Shown piece after piece: positions 53,844-62,968 of a stretch of DNA of 64,000 nt. Made by a program: the position numbers and the translations under genes. The DNA is from Candidatus Electrothrix rattekaaiensis. GTDB taxonomy: Bacteria; Desulfobacterota; Desulfobulbia; Desulfobulbales; Desulfobulbaceae. The notes under the pieces are model-generated. The model did not search any database. It saw nothing but the letters and a program-made list of their open reading frames with translations, and had not been told where the DNA came from. The stretch is from contig JAVQMD010000001.1 of the NCBI GenBank assembly GCA_032595675.1, positions 2,326,640-2,390,639 of the forward strand, given 5' to 3'. How positions within the stretch are numbered: position 1 is the first letter of the stretch; the number at the start of each line of letters is the position of its first letter.

Positions 53844-53985
53844 CCCCTGTCGCAGTATTGCGATGGGGGTATTTTTTTGCCTTGCTGAAGCGCACCTGTT
53901 CTTATTTTAGGCAACGCTCTGTTGACAATCAGATTTCATCACTGCTATTGTACGGATACATACGATTCATTACAGAGTGAGAAGG
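53844..53985 (+). repeat. Terminator-promoter cassette, copy 3
   Basis: CCCCTGTCGCAGTATTGCGA hairpin with TTTTTTT, then TTGACA (53922-53927) and TATTGT (53946-53951). Same orientation as the others; separates the toxin-antitoxin unit from the secreted-protein gene. Confidence 0.8.
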
Positions 53986-54018
53986 AAGCAAATGGTTGGG
54001 CGTACAAAAGGAGTAACA

Positions 54019-54741
54019 ATGAAAGCTTCTCAATTTATTTCGTGCATTATGCTGTCCGGTGCTTTGCTGATGATACCCATGTCGATAATCGCCGCGCCGA
54101 GTTCGGGAATAAAGGCTTTACTCGAAACACCGGCTTCAGTATTTGACGTGTTTCTTCATCAGCTATACGTTGCCTCCAACGGCCCTACGTACTTTGGCGG
54201 GCCAAACATGAAAGAGCAGATACGTATCTTCAATATAGACTACGACTATGCCTCGAACCTGATTTCTATAAGCTTTCATATAGGTGCGGACCATAGGCTC
54301 ATGAGAGGTTTTGCCCGCCGCGACATCAGGGGAAAGAAGGATATACTGCTTAATGCGGCACAGGATATTGCGATATCTCTCGGCCTTGAGGCACAAGATA
54401 GAAATATCCGTTATGGGTTGATCCAGTCACTGAAAATCAGGAATGGCTGGACGAGCAATGCTTTTGACGAAAATCAAGTCAAAGAGGAAATCGCCAATCG
54501 AACGGTTTTTGAACTTATCTACGCTTGGGAGAAAAAGAATTTGTATAGCGTTCGGCGCACGCAGTCAGGTGATTATGAATTTTCAATGGATCCAAAATCA
54601 GACAAGTTCCGGCTCCGAGACAATGCGCAACCCATCGTCCCGCCGGGTCTACGCATGAATTCGCTCAGTCCGCAGAATTCGAACGTGATCTTTCCCCTCT
54701 CCCCAAAACAGCAGAGCAATGTCCCACAATACTCCTTATAG
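54019..54741 (+). CDS. Secreted protein of unknown function
   Basis: 240 residues from ATG 54019 (AAAGGAG). The signal peptide ends near IIAAP. The mature part is charged, with no recognised domain, and ends in a Pro/Ser/Gln-rich tail. Driven by cassette copy 3; no partner. Confidence 0.65.
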   Translation: MKASQFISCIMLSGALLMIPMSIIAAPSSGIKALLETPASVFDVFLHQLYVASNGPTYFGGPNMKEQIRIFNIDYDYASNLISISFHIGADHRLMRGFARRDIRGKKDILLNAAQDIAISLGLEAQDRNIRYGLIQSLKIRNGWTSNAFDENQVKEEIANRTVFELIYAWEKKNLYSVRRTQSGDYEFSMDPKSDKFRLRDNAQPIVPPGLRMNSLSPQNSNVIFPLSPKQQSNVPQYSL

Positions 54742-54937
54742 AAATATCTCGCATCTCCCGCCCTACTACCATCTGCTTAATCCCCGGTACCATACGAGAT
54801 GCCCATCATCTGTACACCGGAAGAACTACTCGGAGGTTTATAATGTGGATTGATCCAATTGTTGAGGAAGTAAGGAACGTTCGGCAGCAATATATGAAAA
54901 AGTTCAAGCATGATCTGGCTTCAGTTTTTGCTGATAT

Positions 54938-56630
54938 GGGTGCGGCTCTTTTCCTACGAGTCGCTCAACGGTCATATTGTTGCCGGAACTGCATTATCGT
55001 TTGGCATCCAGATGTAATTTCTGCACCTCTCCTTCCAAAAATGAAAGCTTAGGTATTGTTTCATGTCTCCGCTGGCTTTCAGTGCTCTTAACTTCAGCAC
55101 TGCATCTGCTGATTTGAGCCGCCAACGGGCACCAGTGAGATCCATGCGATCTTTAACCAGATGCCGACAAGCTCCCTCTATCACACCGGTAGCGATGGGC
55201 AATCCCTTTGACAAGGCTTCTTCATATCTCAGTCGTTTTTGATTTTTCTCAATATAATTCGCAGCGGTATCCGAAGGAATACGTTCTTTTTTATCCAAAC
55301 CTCTGCGTGTAGCGGCACGTCGTAAACCGCTGGCCACGCTTTGCCCGTTTCCTTTCAGGATCTCAAGCGTACGTCCCCCAACCCACTCTTCTCGCCTTTC
55401 AGCTTCCTCTTTGCCGGGGTAAAGCGCATGAGCAGATTTCCATAGGTATTCGATAACATGAATAAAATCCTGAATAACGGTTACCTCCACATTATGCTTC
55501 TCCGCCTGCGCCTCAACTTGCCTGATCAGATCGGTCTGCCCATCGATAAGAACAACCCATTCCATTTTTTGTTCAGGATCTCGTCGAAGTGCCTCCTGGA
55601 ATCCTTGGTCAAGGGCGTTTCCCATATCTTCAGTAATCTCCGCCCAGACCCGCTTGTTTTTAACCTCGGGACGTGGTGGTGCGGTTTCTCCATCAATATT
55701 GAGAAGTTGTTCAGGAGTGCGCTGATAAGGGGATGTTTCATACACTGAGACAACGGTCGCCATCCGTTTACGCCCCTTTTTCTCTCCGGGCTGAAGTCGG
55801 GCTTTTTTCTTATCCTGCTCCTTTTCCGCTTGTTTTTTGGCAGCAGGCCGCAGATCCTGATTATGCATTGATACGCCCTTACCGTCCGCCGTGATGACTA
55901 AAATACTACCCTTTTCGGACGATAAGTTAAGGGGTTGTTCGTAAAATTCCTTGAAATCACGAACGATATCTGCGGATACTTCCTGAAGTTGACGTTTAGG
56001 CAGTATTCCACCTCCCTGCCGTTCCAGCAGCTCCAATGTTTCGTCAAAAGAAGCGACTGCTGTCAGATGTGCTATTTCACTCCGCAGACCGTGTGAATAC
56101 TTGTTGGGCGGCAAATTCAACTCGGCATCCAGAGGAAAAACGCTGCCGACAAACGGTCCGCAATAACCAATTCGTGAGAGCTTAACCTCTCCAAAACGTG
56201 ATTCAATTTTTCGAGTACAACCTGTTCTGCGATGATTGCGACGAATGCCGTCTTCTCCGAGAACAAATTCTTTTTTTTCTTCTTCCGCAGAACGCTGAGA
56301 CAGATACCCCTGTGCCAGCAGTCGTAAAATTTCCTGCCCTTTTTCTTGAATAACTGCTTCCACATCTCCGAAGGAGGATGAGGAGAATTCCATGCCGGAT
56401 ATGTGGGACGCAAGCACATCAAGTGCTTCAAAAGATGGAAGATAATGCTCTTTATTGCTTTCTGCGAGGTGACAGGGGCTGTACATATGGACTCTCCAAG
56501 GTGCTGAGTAAAAAATACTGTAATTCTTTTACAGCATCAGCATGCACAATTCAAGCAAATTATCGACAGTCAACCCATAAGAATGAAAAATTTATCAATA
56601 TGTTGCTTTTATTTCAAAAGAGCCGCACCC
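54938..56630 (-). mobile_element. ISKra4-type insertion sequence, complete
   Basis: 1693 bp with a 15-bp terminal inverted repeat GGGTGCGGCTCTTTT (54938-54952 and 56616-56630) and a 9-bp direct target duplication TGCTGATAT (54929-54937 and 56631-56639). One intact transposase gene. The perfect duplication suggests a recent insertion. Confidence 0.92.
54972..56486 (-). CDS. ISKra4 family transposase
   Basis: 504 residues, with SRFGEVKLSRIGYC, the DDE-core VITADGKGVSMHNQDLR near residue 200, VVLIDGQTDLIRQVEAQ near 310 and ATGVIEGACRHLVKDRMDLTGARW near 435, all typical of the ISKra4 group. Full length. Confidence 0.9.
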   Translation of the reverse strand: MYSPCHLAESNKEHYLPSFEALDVLASHISGMEFSSSSFGDVEAVIQEKGQEILRLLAQGYLSQRSAEEEKKEFVLGEDGIRRNHRRTGCTRKIESRFGEVKLSRIGYCGPFVGSVFPLDAELNLPPNKYSHGLRSEIAHLTAVASFDETLELLERQGGGILPKRQLQEVSADIVRDFKEFYEQPLNLSSEKGSILVITADGKGVSMHNQDLRPAAKKQAEKEQDKKKARLQPGEKKGRKRMATVVSVYETSPYQRTPEQLLNIDGETAPPRPEVKNKRVWAEITEDMGNALDQGFQEALRRDPEQKMEWVVLIDGQTDLIRQVEAQAEKHNVEVTVIQDFIHVIEYLWKSAHALYPGKEEAERREEWVGGRTLEILKGNGQSVASGLRRAATRRGLDKKERIPSDTAANYIEKNQKRLRYEEALSKGLPIATGVIEGACRHLVKDRMDLTGARWRLKSADAVLKLRALKASGDMKQYLSFHFWKERCRNYIWMPNDNAVPATI

Positions 56631-56738
56631 TGCTGATATGAAGAAGAAGGAGCCGTTACGGATCCGGCAGGGCTGGACGCTTGTTGACCTTCCGGTGTCT
56701 TCTCTTGGTCACGGAAAAGGTGACTGAAGATGTACAGT

Positions 56739-56845
56739 ACCCTGTCGCAGTATTGCGGCGGGGGTATTTTTTTGCCACCCATAACCACGTCTCTTCTGAT
56801 TTCAAACACCTTTCTGTTGACAATCCGTTTACACTTCATTATTAT
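56739..56845 (+). repeat. Terminator-promoter cassette, copy 4
   Basis: CCCTGTCGCAGTATTGCGGC hairpin with TTTTTTT, then CTGTTGACAAT (56813-56823) and an AT-rich -10. Lies right after the reconstructed split gene and before the small DNA-binding gene. Confidence 0.75.
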
Positions 56846-56893
56846 AATTAATTATTATGAAAAACTATAGGCCCACTGAAAAGAGTTCAGAAT

Positions 56894-57226
56894 ATGAATA
56901 ATACAGAGGCACTCAAAATTATCGAATCGTTAGCGGATGGTCGTTGTCCGAATACAGGTCAAATACTGGACCGTGTGTATCAGCAATCTAATGTTACTCG
57001 TGCATTATTCGTTGCTGCAAGAGCACTTGAGCGAGCCGAACGTAGTGATCGAAGACGCGAAGCATTGCCAGAACGTGCCGGTAAATCTTGGGATACAGCT
57101 GAGGATCAACAACTTTGCGAGGAGTTTGACGCAGGCAAGACAATTAAAGAGATTGCTGTAATACATAAACGGAAGAAAGGTGCAATCAGGGCGAGGCTTC
57201 AACGTCATGGTAAGATTACACCGTAG
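56894..57226 (+). CDS. Small SANT/Myb-like DNA-binding protein
   Basis: 110 residues. The C-terminal half, KSWDTAEDQQLCEEFDAGKTIKEIAVIHKRKKGAIRARLQRHG, is a helix-turn-helix of the type appended to bacterial helicases (W...ED..L...F..G..I.EIA...R..GAIR.RL). The N-terminal half resembles UvrD-associated regions. Stand-alone; likely DNA-binding. Confidence 0.75.
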   Translation: MNNTEALKIIESLADGRCPNTGQILDRVYQQSNVTRALFVAARALERAERSDRRREALPERAGKSWDTAEDQQLCEEFDAGKTIKEIAVIHKRKKGAIRARLQRHGKITP

Positions 57227-57378
57227 TTAGAGGAACGATTAAATAGGTTTCGTGTTTTACTGCTTTGCAAAATGTGCTTTTTACCGCTCCCTTTATCTCC
57301 TCAATCTCCCTCAACACCCCTCACGAAAAAAACTCCACCACCCACTCAACTTTCCCTCAATAACACGTTCGACCCAAT

Positions 57379-57506
57379 CTCACACGCCCGTGTGACTTCA
57401 TCTCACAAGCACGTATGAGATAAAGTCAATAACGTTTGTGAGATTCTAAACTGCCTAGGTAGGAAGGAGAGAGATAACTACTTATGAGCCTCCTTCCTAA
57501 CTAGGC
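57379..57506. promoter_or_regulatory. Operator-like cluster and long hairpin
   Basis: Three related sites: TCTCACACGCCCGTGTGA (57379-57395), TCTCACAAGCACGTATGAGA (57401-57420) and ACGTTTGTGAGA (57432-57443, opposite strand). Then GCCTAGGTAGGAAGGAG (57453-57469) pairs with its near-perfect complement at 57489-57506. No uridine tract follows. The rest of 57227-57753 holds only the promoter at 57666. Confidence 0.55.
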
Positions 57507-57665
57507 ATCTTCCTCCCTCATACGTAGGTACTTCTCCCGCTCCATCGTGCGCAGAAAATCATCCCGAACGCAGGCCCCACCGCAACACCGTACCGGGATC
57601 GCCCCGCCTTTTTCCCTCAACCCTCTGCCCGATCGTCATAAAATCACATAATTCAATATATTTTC

Positions 57666-57694
57666 TTGACAAACAGGGATATGCCTCCTATTCT
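57666..57694 (+). promoter_or_regulatory. Promoter of the HU-like/DUF4469 gene
   Basis: TTGACA, 17 nt, TATTCT; AAGGAGAAG precedes ATG 57754. Confidence 0.7.
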
Positions 57695-57753
57695 GGAACA
57701 TCCACATTGATTGTCCGGTTGTATCAATACCTTAAACTCAAAAGGAGAAGAGT

Positions 57754-58826
57754 ATGGCTACTGCGCAATATCGACCCGAACCCAACTACCTGACCACCCC
57801 CGGTTCTTATCAACTCCGCTTTGTTCCGCATAATGTGGCGGGCTACGACGAGCTGGCAGCCCGCTTGGCAGCAAAGCATCCCGGCTGGCCTGCGGCTGAG
57901 ATCAAAACCCTGCTTCAGGATGCCAATGAGGAAATCAAAGATATGCTCACCAACGGCACTCAGGTTACTCTGGAGGACGCCTTTTCCTATCGCTTATCCT
58001 TTCATGCCCGCCTGGATGCCCCGGATGATCCGCTCCCGCCTTTGGACGAACTTCTGCGGGTCAAGGTTTCGCCCTCCCGTCCTTTTGTCCGGGCTGTTCA
58101 GCAGAACGCCCATCTGGAGCGGTTGCCTCCGAAAAAAAAGCCCCGGTCATGCTTTCCGCCGAAGACACCACCCTGGAGCTGAACGATGTGCTCAACCCCG
58201 ATGGTGTGCTCCGCCTCAATGGAACCAATCTCCTCTTTGACCGCAAAGACCCGGACTGCGGCTGTCTCATCGAAGGAACCCGCAGCGGCGAAACCGCTCA
58301 GACCCAATTCGCTTCCGTCTCCAACACCGAGGTGCTGCTGGTTCCGCACATCCCAACGCAGGATGACCCGTGGAACAACGAATACACCGTCTCCATCCAT
58401 ACTCGCTATACCGAAAACGGCTCAATCCGCACCGGCACCTACGGGCGCAGGCTGCGCTCGCCCCTAGTGCTGAACGGCTTCAGCTCCGATACTCCTCATG
58501 AGGTCGGCATCCTGACCGGCAATGCCCCGGCCCCGTATGTGGTCGCCACCTCCGCCGAAATGACAGCGGATGAACAGATCCGCATCCAGGCCATCTTTGA
58601 CCTGACCGATAATCGCCTCACCCTGAGCCTACAGGCAATGGAAAAACGCGGCACCGCAGGCGATGAGGTCAGTGTGTCCGGCAACGGCACCTACACCCTG
58701 CCCGGCTTCAGCGGTTCTGCCGTGACAAGCCTGACTGTGCGGGTGGATAACTATGATGAGCTTATTTCCCTGATCCGCAGCAACTATAACGGCAGGATAG
58801 TGGATATTCTGGTGATGGGGATGTAG
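57754..58826 (+). CDS. HU/IHF-like DNA-binding plus DUF4469 protein made through a -1 frameshift
   Basis: Frame 0 runs 57754-58182 (142 residues): an IHF-like N-terminal domain with YQLRFVPHNVAGYDELAARLAAKHPGWPAAEIKTLL and SYRLSFHARL. At 58132-58140 lies CCG followed by eight A and G, containing the slippery A_AAA_AAG. A -1 slip there continues into the frame ending 58826, adding about 230 residues: a DUF4469-type middle and tail (LTVRVDNYDELISLIRSN). The two halves form one known architecture, so they belong together. A GGAG lies ~15 nt before the slip site. Alternatives: a true pseudogene or a homopolymer sequencing error. Confidence 0.75.
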
Positions 58827-58906
58827 GAGGGAGGGACATTGAACTGACCCGGTGTCGGCCCTTTAACCGAAACCAGATCAGTTCTTTAAACCATATCAAC
58901 TGATTA

Positions 58907-59167
58907 TCATGCGGAAAGACTGTTCTTTGTTTGCAGACGGTCACGGAAAAATACTTCCGCTGTCAGCACCGCATCAACGGCCAATATGTAGGAAAAAAGG
59001 GTGTAATCAAGGAGCAGACCCGGAGAAAATTGAATATCGCGACGAACGACCGAAGTATTCATTTCTTTTTCAGTGCCCGGCACTGTGCGGGTAGTCAAAG
59101 ATGAAGACGATACACTTGTCTTGCTGATACGATTGGAAAAAGCACCTGAATGGAATAAGCTGATCAT
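58907..59167 (-). CDS. Small gene behind a c-di-GMP-type riboswitch
   Basis: 86 residues from ATG 59167 with GAGAGAGG upstream, Ser/Thr-rich N-terminus, one moderately hydrophobic stretch (LLLDYTLFSYILAVDAVL). No family recognised. The evidence for it is mainly the ribosome site and the aptamer 30 nt upstream. A coding-like frame on the plus strand over the same bases (58909-59205) keeps this uncertain. Confidence 0.4.
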   Translation of the reverse strand: MISLFHSGAFSNRISKTSVSSSSLTTRTVPGTEKEMNTSVVRRDIQFSPGLLLDYTLFSYILAVDAVLTAEVFFRDRLQTKNSLSA

Positions 59168-59196
59168 AACATACCTCTCTCGATATATAGGTTACA

Positions 59197-59285
59197 GGTA
59201 AAGCAGGCAACCCGGCTATCTCCCCTCTGGAGACCCGTGGCTTTCCGACACCGCCTCGCGACGGCTGTGGCTTTATCAGCTTTCC
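59197..59285 (-). ncRNA. c-di-GMP-I (GEMM)-like riboswitch aptamer
   Basis: 89 nt on the minus strand. P1: GGAAAGC with GCTTTACC. P2: CCACAGCCGTC with its partner, capped by the GNRA tetraloop GCGA. Between helices is GGAAAGCCACGGGTCT, and the 3' side reads GATAGCCGGGTTGCC, both close to the GEMM consensus as I recall it. Fold and signature both fit. Confidence 0.6.
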
Positions 59286-59730
59286 GTTTCCCACCGAAAA
59301 GCAAGGCACCCGCTTAGTTCTACTAAGGATTGCCAAGTATTATGATGCATACAGAACGGTTCATATCCGTTCTGTTGTACCGCCCGAGAAAAAGGCGGTG
59401 GAGAAGTGAAGCAACGTTTTCTTCATGTTGACGGGCGACGGACGACATGAACATCGCCTGCGCCGGGCAGAAAAAACCTTCGGGTACGGCCAACCCCTTA
59501 TACTGCTTCATTCAATGTAAAAAGAACCTTACAGTTTCCTGATTTCCTCGTCAATAAAAAAAATCTTTCATATCAGCGTGATAAATAGAAAGGGTTATCA
59601 TTCTTATATTAAATGCGAATATCCTTGGGATTTACAGATATAATTTCAAAGCGTTATCTATCACTCTGTTACCCTTAAAAGGTATTTCTTTTCTATTGTT
59701 GGACAGAAAAAAAATAAATGCAGCCTCATT
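59286..59730. other. Spacer with short hairpins
   Basis: ACCGCC...GGCGGT near 59378-59400 is the main hairpin. Short open frames on either strand lack support. Nothing else recognised. Confidence 0.4.
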
Positions 59731-59790
59731 GTGCAGGTGGATAACTACACCGACCTGACAGCTCTTATCCGCAGCAGCAATAAGGCCTAA
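59731..59790 (+). pseudogene. Remnant of a second DUF4469 gene tail
   Basis: Encodes VQVDNYTDLTALIRSSNKA and a stop, matching the end of the protein at 57754-58826 (VRVDNYDELISLIRSN). Only the last 19 codons remain. Confidence 0.7.
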
Positions 59791-59795
59791 ATTCC

Positions 59796-60170
59796 TCAAG
59801 CCGCTCGTGGAAAATCCTCCAGCCCCCAATCACCCGGCGTCACCGGGGGCAACCCGTGGGCCTTTCTGGCCCGATCGCAACGCTCATTAACCACACTGTC
59901 CAGCAACGAAGGCTGAAAATCGCGACAGACCGAGGCCCGCTCTTCGTAAATTGAGCAGCTCACGCCCTGCCCGATATCTCCTGTCAGGGCAATGCAACGA
60001 GGAGTCAGCCCTCTGGTGCCTTTCATCTGTAGCCTAAAATCGTTCAATTTTTCAGTCAAATGATCCGGGACGCCACCCGGTGTGCCAGACGCTGCTTCGG
60101 CCCAGTAAAAAGAGGCTCGATAAAAAGCACAACAGGCCCCGCAGGTTAAGCAGGGATTCATTATTTCCAT
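59796..60170 (-). CDS. YkgJ-family cysteine-cluster protein
   Basis: 124 residues from ATG 60170. MNPCLTCGACCAFYRASFYWAE at the start, then RCIALTGDIGQGVSCSIYEERASVCRDFQPS: the CxxCxxCC...C...C pattern of UPF0153/YkgJ proteins, predicted metal (zinc or iron-sulfur) binders. The start has no clear ribosome site; ATG 60161 is an alternative. The gene-free 60171-60525 shows nothing. Confidence 0.85.
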   Translation of the reverse strand: MEIMNPCLTCGACCAFYRASFYWAEAASGTPGGVPDHLTEKLNDFRLQMKGTRGLTPRCIALTGDIGQGVSCSIYEERASVCRDFQPSLLDSVVNERCDRARKAHGLPPVTPGDWGLEDFPRAA

Positions 60171-60525
60171 AGGATAGTTACGGGAGACGCCCGCTCTGTA
60201 GAAGGGATGCCAGCATGAGCTCATAATATATACGCACATGCAAAATGCCGTGGAGCATATACAGACTGAACAAGCCTACGTCAACAGCAAAACAACGTAT
60301 CCATTTTTTCAAATTGCGTCCTGCCCCCCTCTTTCGTCCATTCCACCCCACGTCAAAGTAAACAAAACAACATAAATGCAAACATTAAACATTCACTCTG
60401 GAAGTATAGTTACAATAATGAAAAATACACTCCACAAGTGACACTCCTCCTCGAACGCCCCTTCCAGAAATTACAGCAAATAAAAACAGTGCATTACAAA
60501 GAATCCCGCTTAAAAATACAAAAAA

Positions 60526-60540
60526 TGGCACACTCATTGC
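60526..60540 (+). promoter_or_regulatory. Sigma-54 promoter of the second glnK-amt unit
   Basis: TGGCACACTCATTGC, perfect -24/-12 consensus, 73 bp before glnK at 60614. Confidence 0.88.
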
Positions 60541-60562
60541 TAAATAAGCTGCATAAGAATGA

Positions 60563-60952
<390 letters not shown>

Positions 60953-61010
60953 GCATCGCCAAAAAAACAGAAGGGCACATGCACTGTTTGACCGATAAAG
61001 GAGAAAGAAA

Positions 61011-61190
61011 ATGAACAAAAGAACTCTGATTACAGGAATCCTGATTACCTTGGCATTGGTATTAGTACCGACCCTTGTCGGTGCTGTCGATGAATCCGTA
61101 GCGAAAGCTGTACAGACGAATCTTGATTATATCTGGAATCTGGTCATCGGTGCTTTGATCTTTTTTATGAAAAGTCGGAAAATCATATAA
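61011..61190 (+). pseudogene. Truncated N-terminus of an ammonium transporter
   Basis: 59 codons after GGAG: a signal sequence and the start of TM1, AVQTNLDYIWNLVIGALIFFMK, then a frame-ending stop. It parallels the first ~58 residues of the intact transporter 36 nt downstream. Too well placed (own ribosome site, in operon) to be random; either a deletion relic or a retained short membrane peptide. Confidence 0.75.
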
Positions 61191-61225
61191 TTTTTCTTAA
61201 GGTATATAGAAACAAGGTGAGAATA

Positions 61226-62527
61226 ATGAAGAAAAAAAAGCTGTTGACCGGAGCCCTGCTTGCTCTCTCTCTGTTGCCGACCTTAGCTGGTGCAGGTGAC
61301 GACCCCACAGCCCAGGGTGTACAGACCAATCTTGACTACATATGGACTTTGATAGCCGCTGCTCTGGTTTTCTTTATGCAGGCTGGTTTTGCTATGGTGG
61401 AGGCTGGTTTTACCCGTGCCAAAAACGCCATCAACATTATGATGAAAAACCTGATGGACTTCAGCATGGGTTCCCTGTTTTTCTGGGCCATCGGTTTCGG
61501 CCTGATGTTCGGCACCAACGGTACAGGTTGGTTTGGTACAGACGGTTTTTTTCTCAGCGACTTCAAGGTCGGCGGTGACCCTTGGGTCCTTGCCTTCTGG
61601 ATGTTCCAGTGTGTTTTCGCAGCTACGGCCGCAACCATCGTTTCCGGTGCAATGGCTGAGCGCACCAAATTCACCAGCTACCTGCTCTATAGTGCTGCTC
61701 TCTGCGCCTTTATCTATCCGGTTTTCGGGAGCTGGGCCTGGGGCAGCCTGTTCCACGGCGGTGGCTGGCTTGAAGGTATGGGGTTCATCGACTTTGCAGG
61801 CTCCACAGTGGTCCATTCCATCGGCGGTTGGGCCGCCTTGGCAGGGGCTATCGTTATCGGTCCTCGTGTAGGAAAATATGGGAAAAATGGTGAAGTAAAG
61901 GCAATCCCCGGTCACAACATCCCTATGGCAGCTGTGGGTGTGTTCATCCTCTGGCTCGGCTGGTTCGGCTTCAACCCAGGTTCCACCACTGCCGGTATCA
62001 CGGATACCGCTATGATCTTTGTCAACACCAATTTGGCTGCCTGTGCCGGAGCAGTTGCCGGCATGATCACCTCTTGGGTTATGTTTAAAAAGCCGGACAT
62101 CAGCATGAGTTTAAACGGTGCCTTGGCTGGCCTAGTAGGTATTACTGCGGGTTGCGCCAATGTCAGCCCGACCAGTTCCATACTTATCGGCGCAATTGCC
62201 GGTATTCTGGTGGTCTTCTCGGTTGTCACCATTGATCGGATGCACATTGATGATCCGGTGGGCGCGGTTTCTGTCCACGGTGTCTGCGGTGCCTGGGGAA
62301 CCTTGGCTGCTGGCCTGTTTAACATGGACGGCATGACCGCCAAAATCATCATCACCCAGCTGATCGGCATCGGATCCGCCTTTGCTTGGAGCTTCGGTTG
62401 CGCCTTTATCCTCTTCACCGTTATCAAGCGCACAGTCGGCCTGCGGGTTACCGAAGAAGAAGAGATCGAAGGTCTGGATTACGGCGAGCACGGTTCTCAT
62501 GCCTATGCTGATTTTATGACTAAGTAG
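61226..62527 (+). CDS. amtB: Ammonium transporter, second copy
   Basis: 433 residues from ATG 61226 (AAGGTGAG upstream; GTG 61217 also possible). Signal sequence, 11 TM helices, pore His in GSTVVHSIGGWAAL and AVSVHGVCGAWG, C-terminal GlnK-contact tail ending GSHAYADFMTK. Last gene of the sigma-54 glnK unit. Confidence 0.96.
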   Translation: MKKKKLLTGALLALSLLPTLAGAGDDPTAQGVQTNLDYIWTLIAAALVFFMQAGFAMVEAGFTRAKNAINIMMKNLMDFSMGSLFFWAIGFGLMFGTNGTGWFGTDGFFLSDFKVGGDPWVLAFWMFQCVFAATAATIVSGAMAERTKFTSYLLYSAALCAFIYPVFGSWAWGSLFHGGGWLEGMGFIDFAGSTVVHSIGGWAALAGAIVIGPRVGKYGKNGEVKAIPGHNIPMAAVGVFILWLGWFGFNPGSTTAGITDTAMIFVNTNLAACAGAVAGMITSWVMFKKPDISMSLNGALAGLVGITAGCANVSPTSSILIGAIAGILVVFSVVTIDRMHIDDPVGAVSVHGVCGAWGTLAAGLFNMDGMTAKIIITQLIGIGSAFAWSFGCAFILFTVIKRTVGLRVTEEEEIEGLDYGEHGSHAYADFMTK

Positions 62528-62560
62528 CACCCCCATCCCGCCCCTCCGGGGCGGGAACAA
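62528..62560 (+). repeat. REP-like hairpin
   Basis: CACCCCCATCCCGCCCCTCC with GGGGCGGG complement and AACAA tail; same design as 44986-45020. It could also help end the amt transcript, though there is no uridine run. Confidence 0.5.
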
Positions 62561-62968
62561 TATAAAATCATAACCAAACTTGTTTGAACGGAAACGGCCC
62601 GCAAAGGTCTCTCCGGCCCGTGGCCGGGGAAGACATCTCCCCGTGCAGGTCCAACCGTTCATTCAAGTTTTTCATGTTGCCCTCGGAACCGCCGAGGACG
62701 CATTTATTTCCTCCGCCCGACCTCTTTCGGTGCGATGTTCAGATCGTACCGCAAATTTCATCCCTCCCGCCGCATTTTCCTACCATCAAAGGCAAAGATG
62801 GTGTAAGGTGTTCAGTTTTCCCTTTAGGAGAGTTTATCCCTAATCTTAAACAGAAAAGCAGCATGTAATCGACAATCACAAGCTCTATCGAGTTTGTATC
62901 TCAAGGTCACATCTGCTTTATCAGCAAATCATAAGAAATCATAAAGAATACTTACAAGGAGAATACCC
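62561..62968. other. Intergenic region upstream of adk
   Basis: No convincing gene or decayed gene recognised. AAGGAG 10-15 nt before ATG 62969 is the adk ribosome site. Confidence 0.5.

Larger units (their letters stand above)
54843..56727 (+). pseudogene. Antitoxin-like small gene split by an insertion sequence
   Basis: Joining 54843-54937 to 56640-56727, i.e. removing the element and one 9-bp target copy, restores a 60-residue frame: MWIDPIVEEVRNVRQQYMKK...VFADMKKKEPLRIRQGW. Such MWxDPIVxEVR proteins are widespread small antitoxin-like genes beside BrnT/PIN-type toxins. The insertion leaves a fusion read-through of no likely function. Confidence 0.8.

Noticed and set aside
59323-59511. 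62-codon minus-strand frame upstream of the riboswitch
   Set aside because: No ribosome site and no recognisable family; overlaps hairpin-rich spacer.
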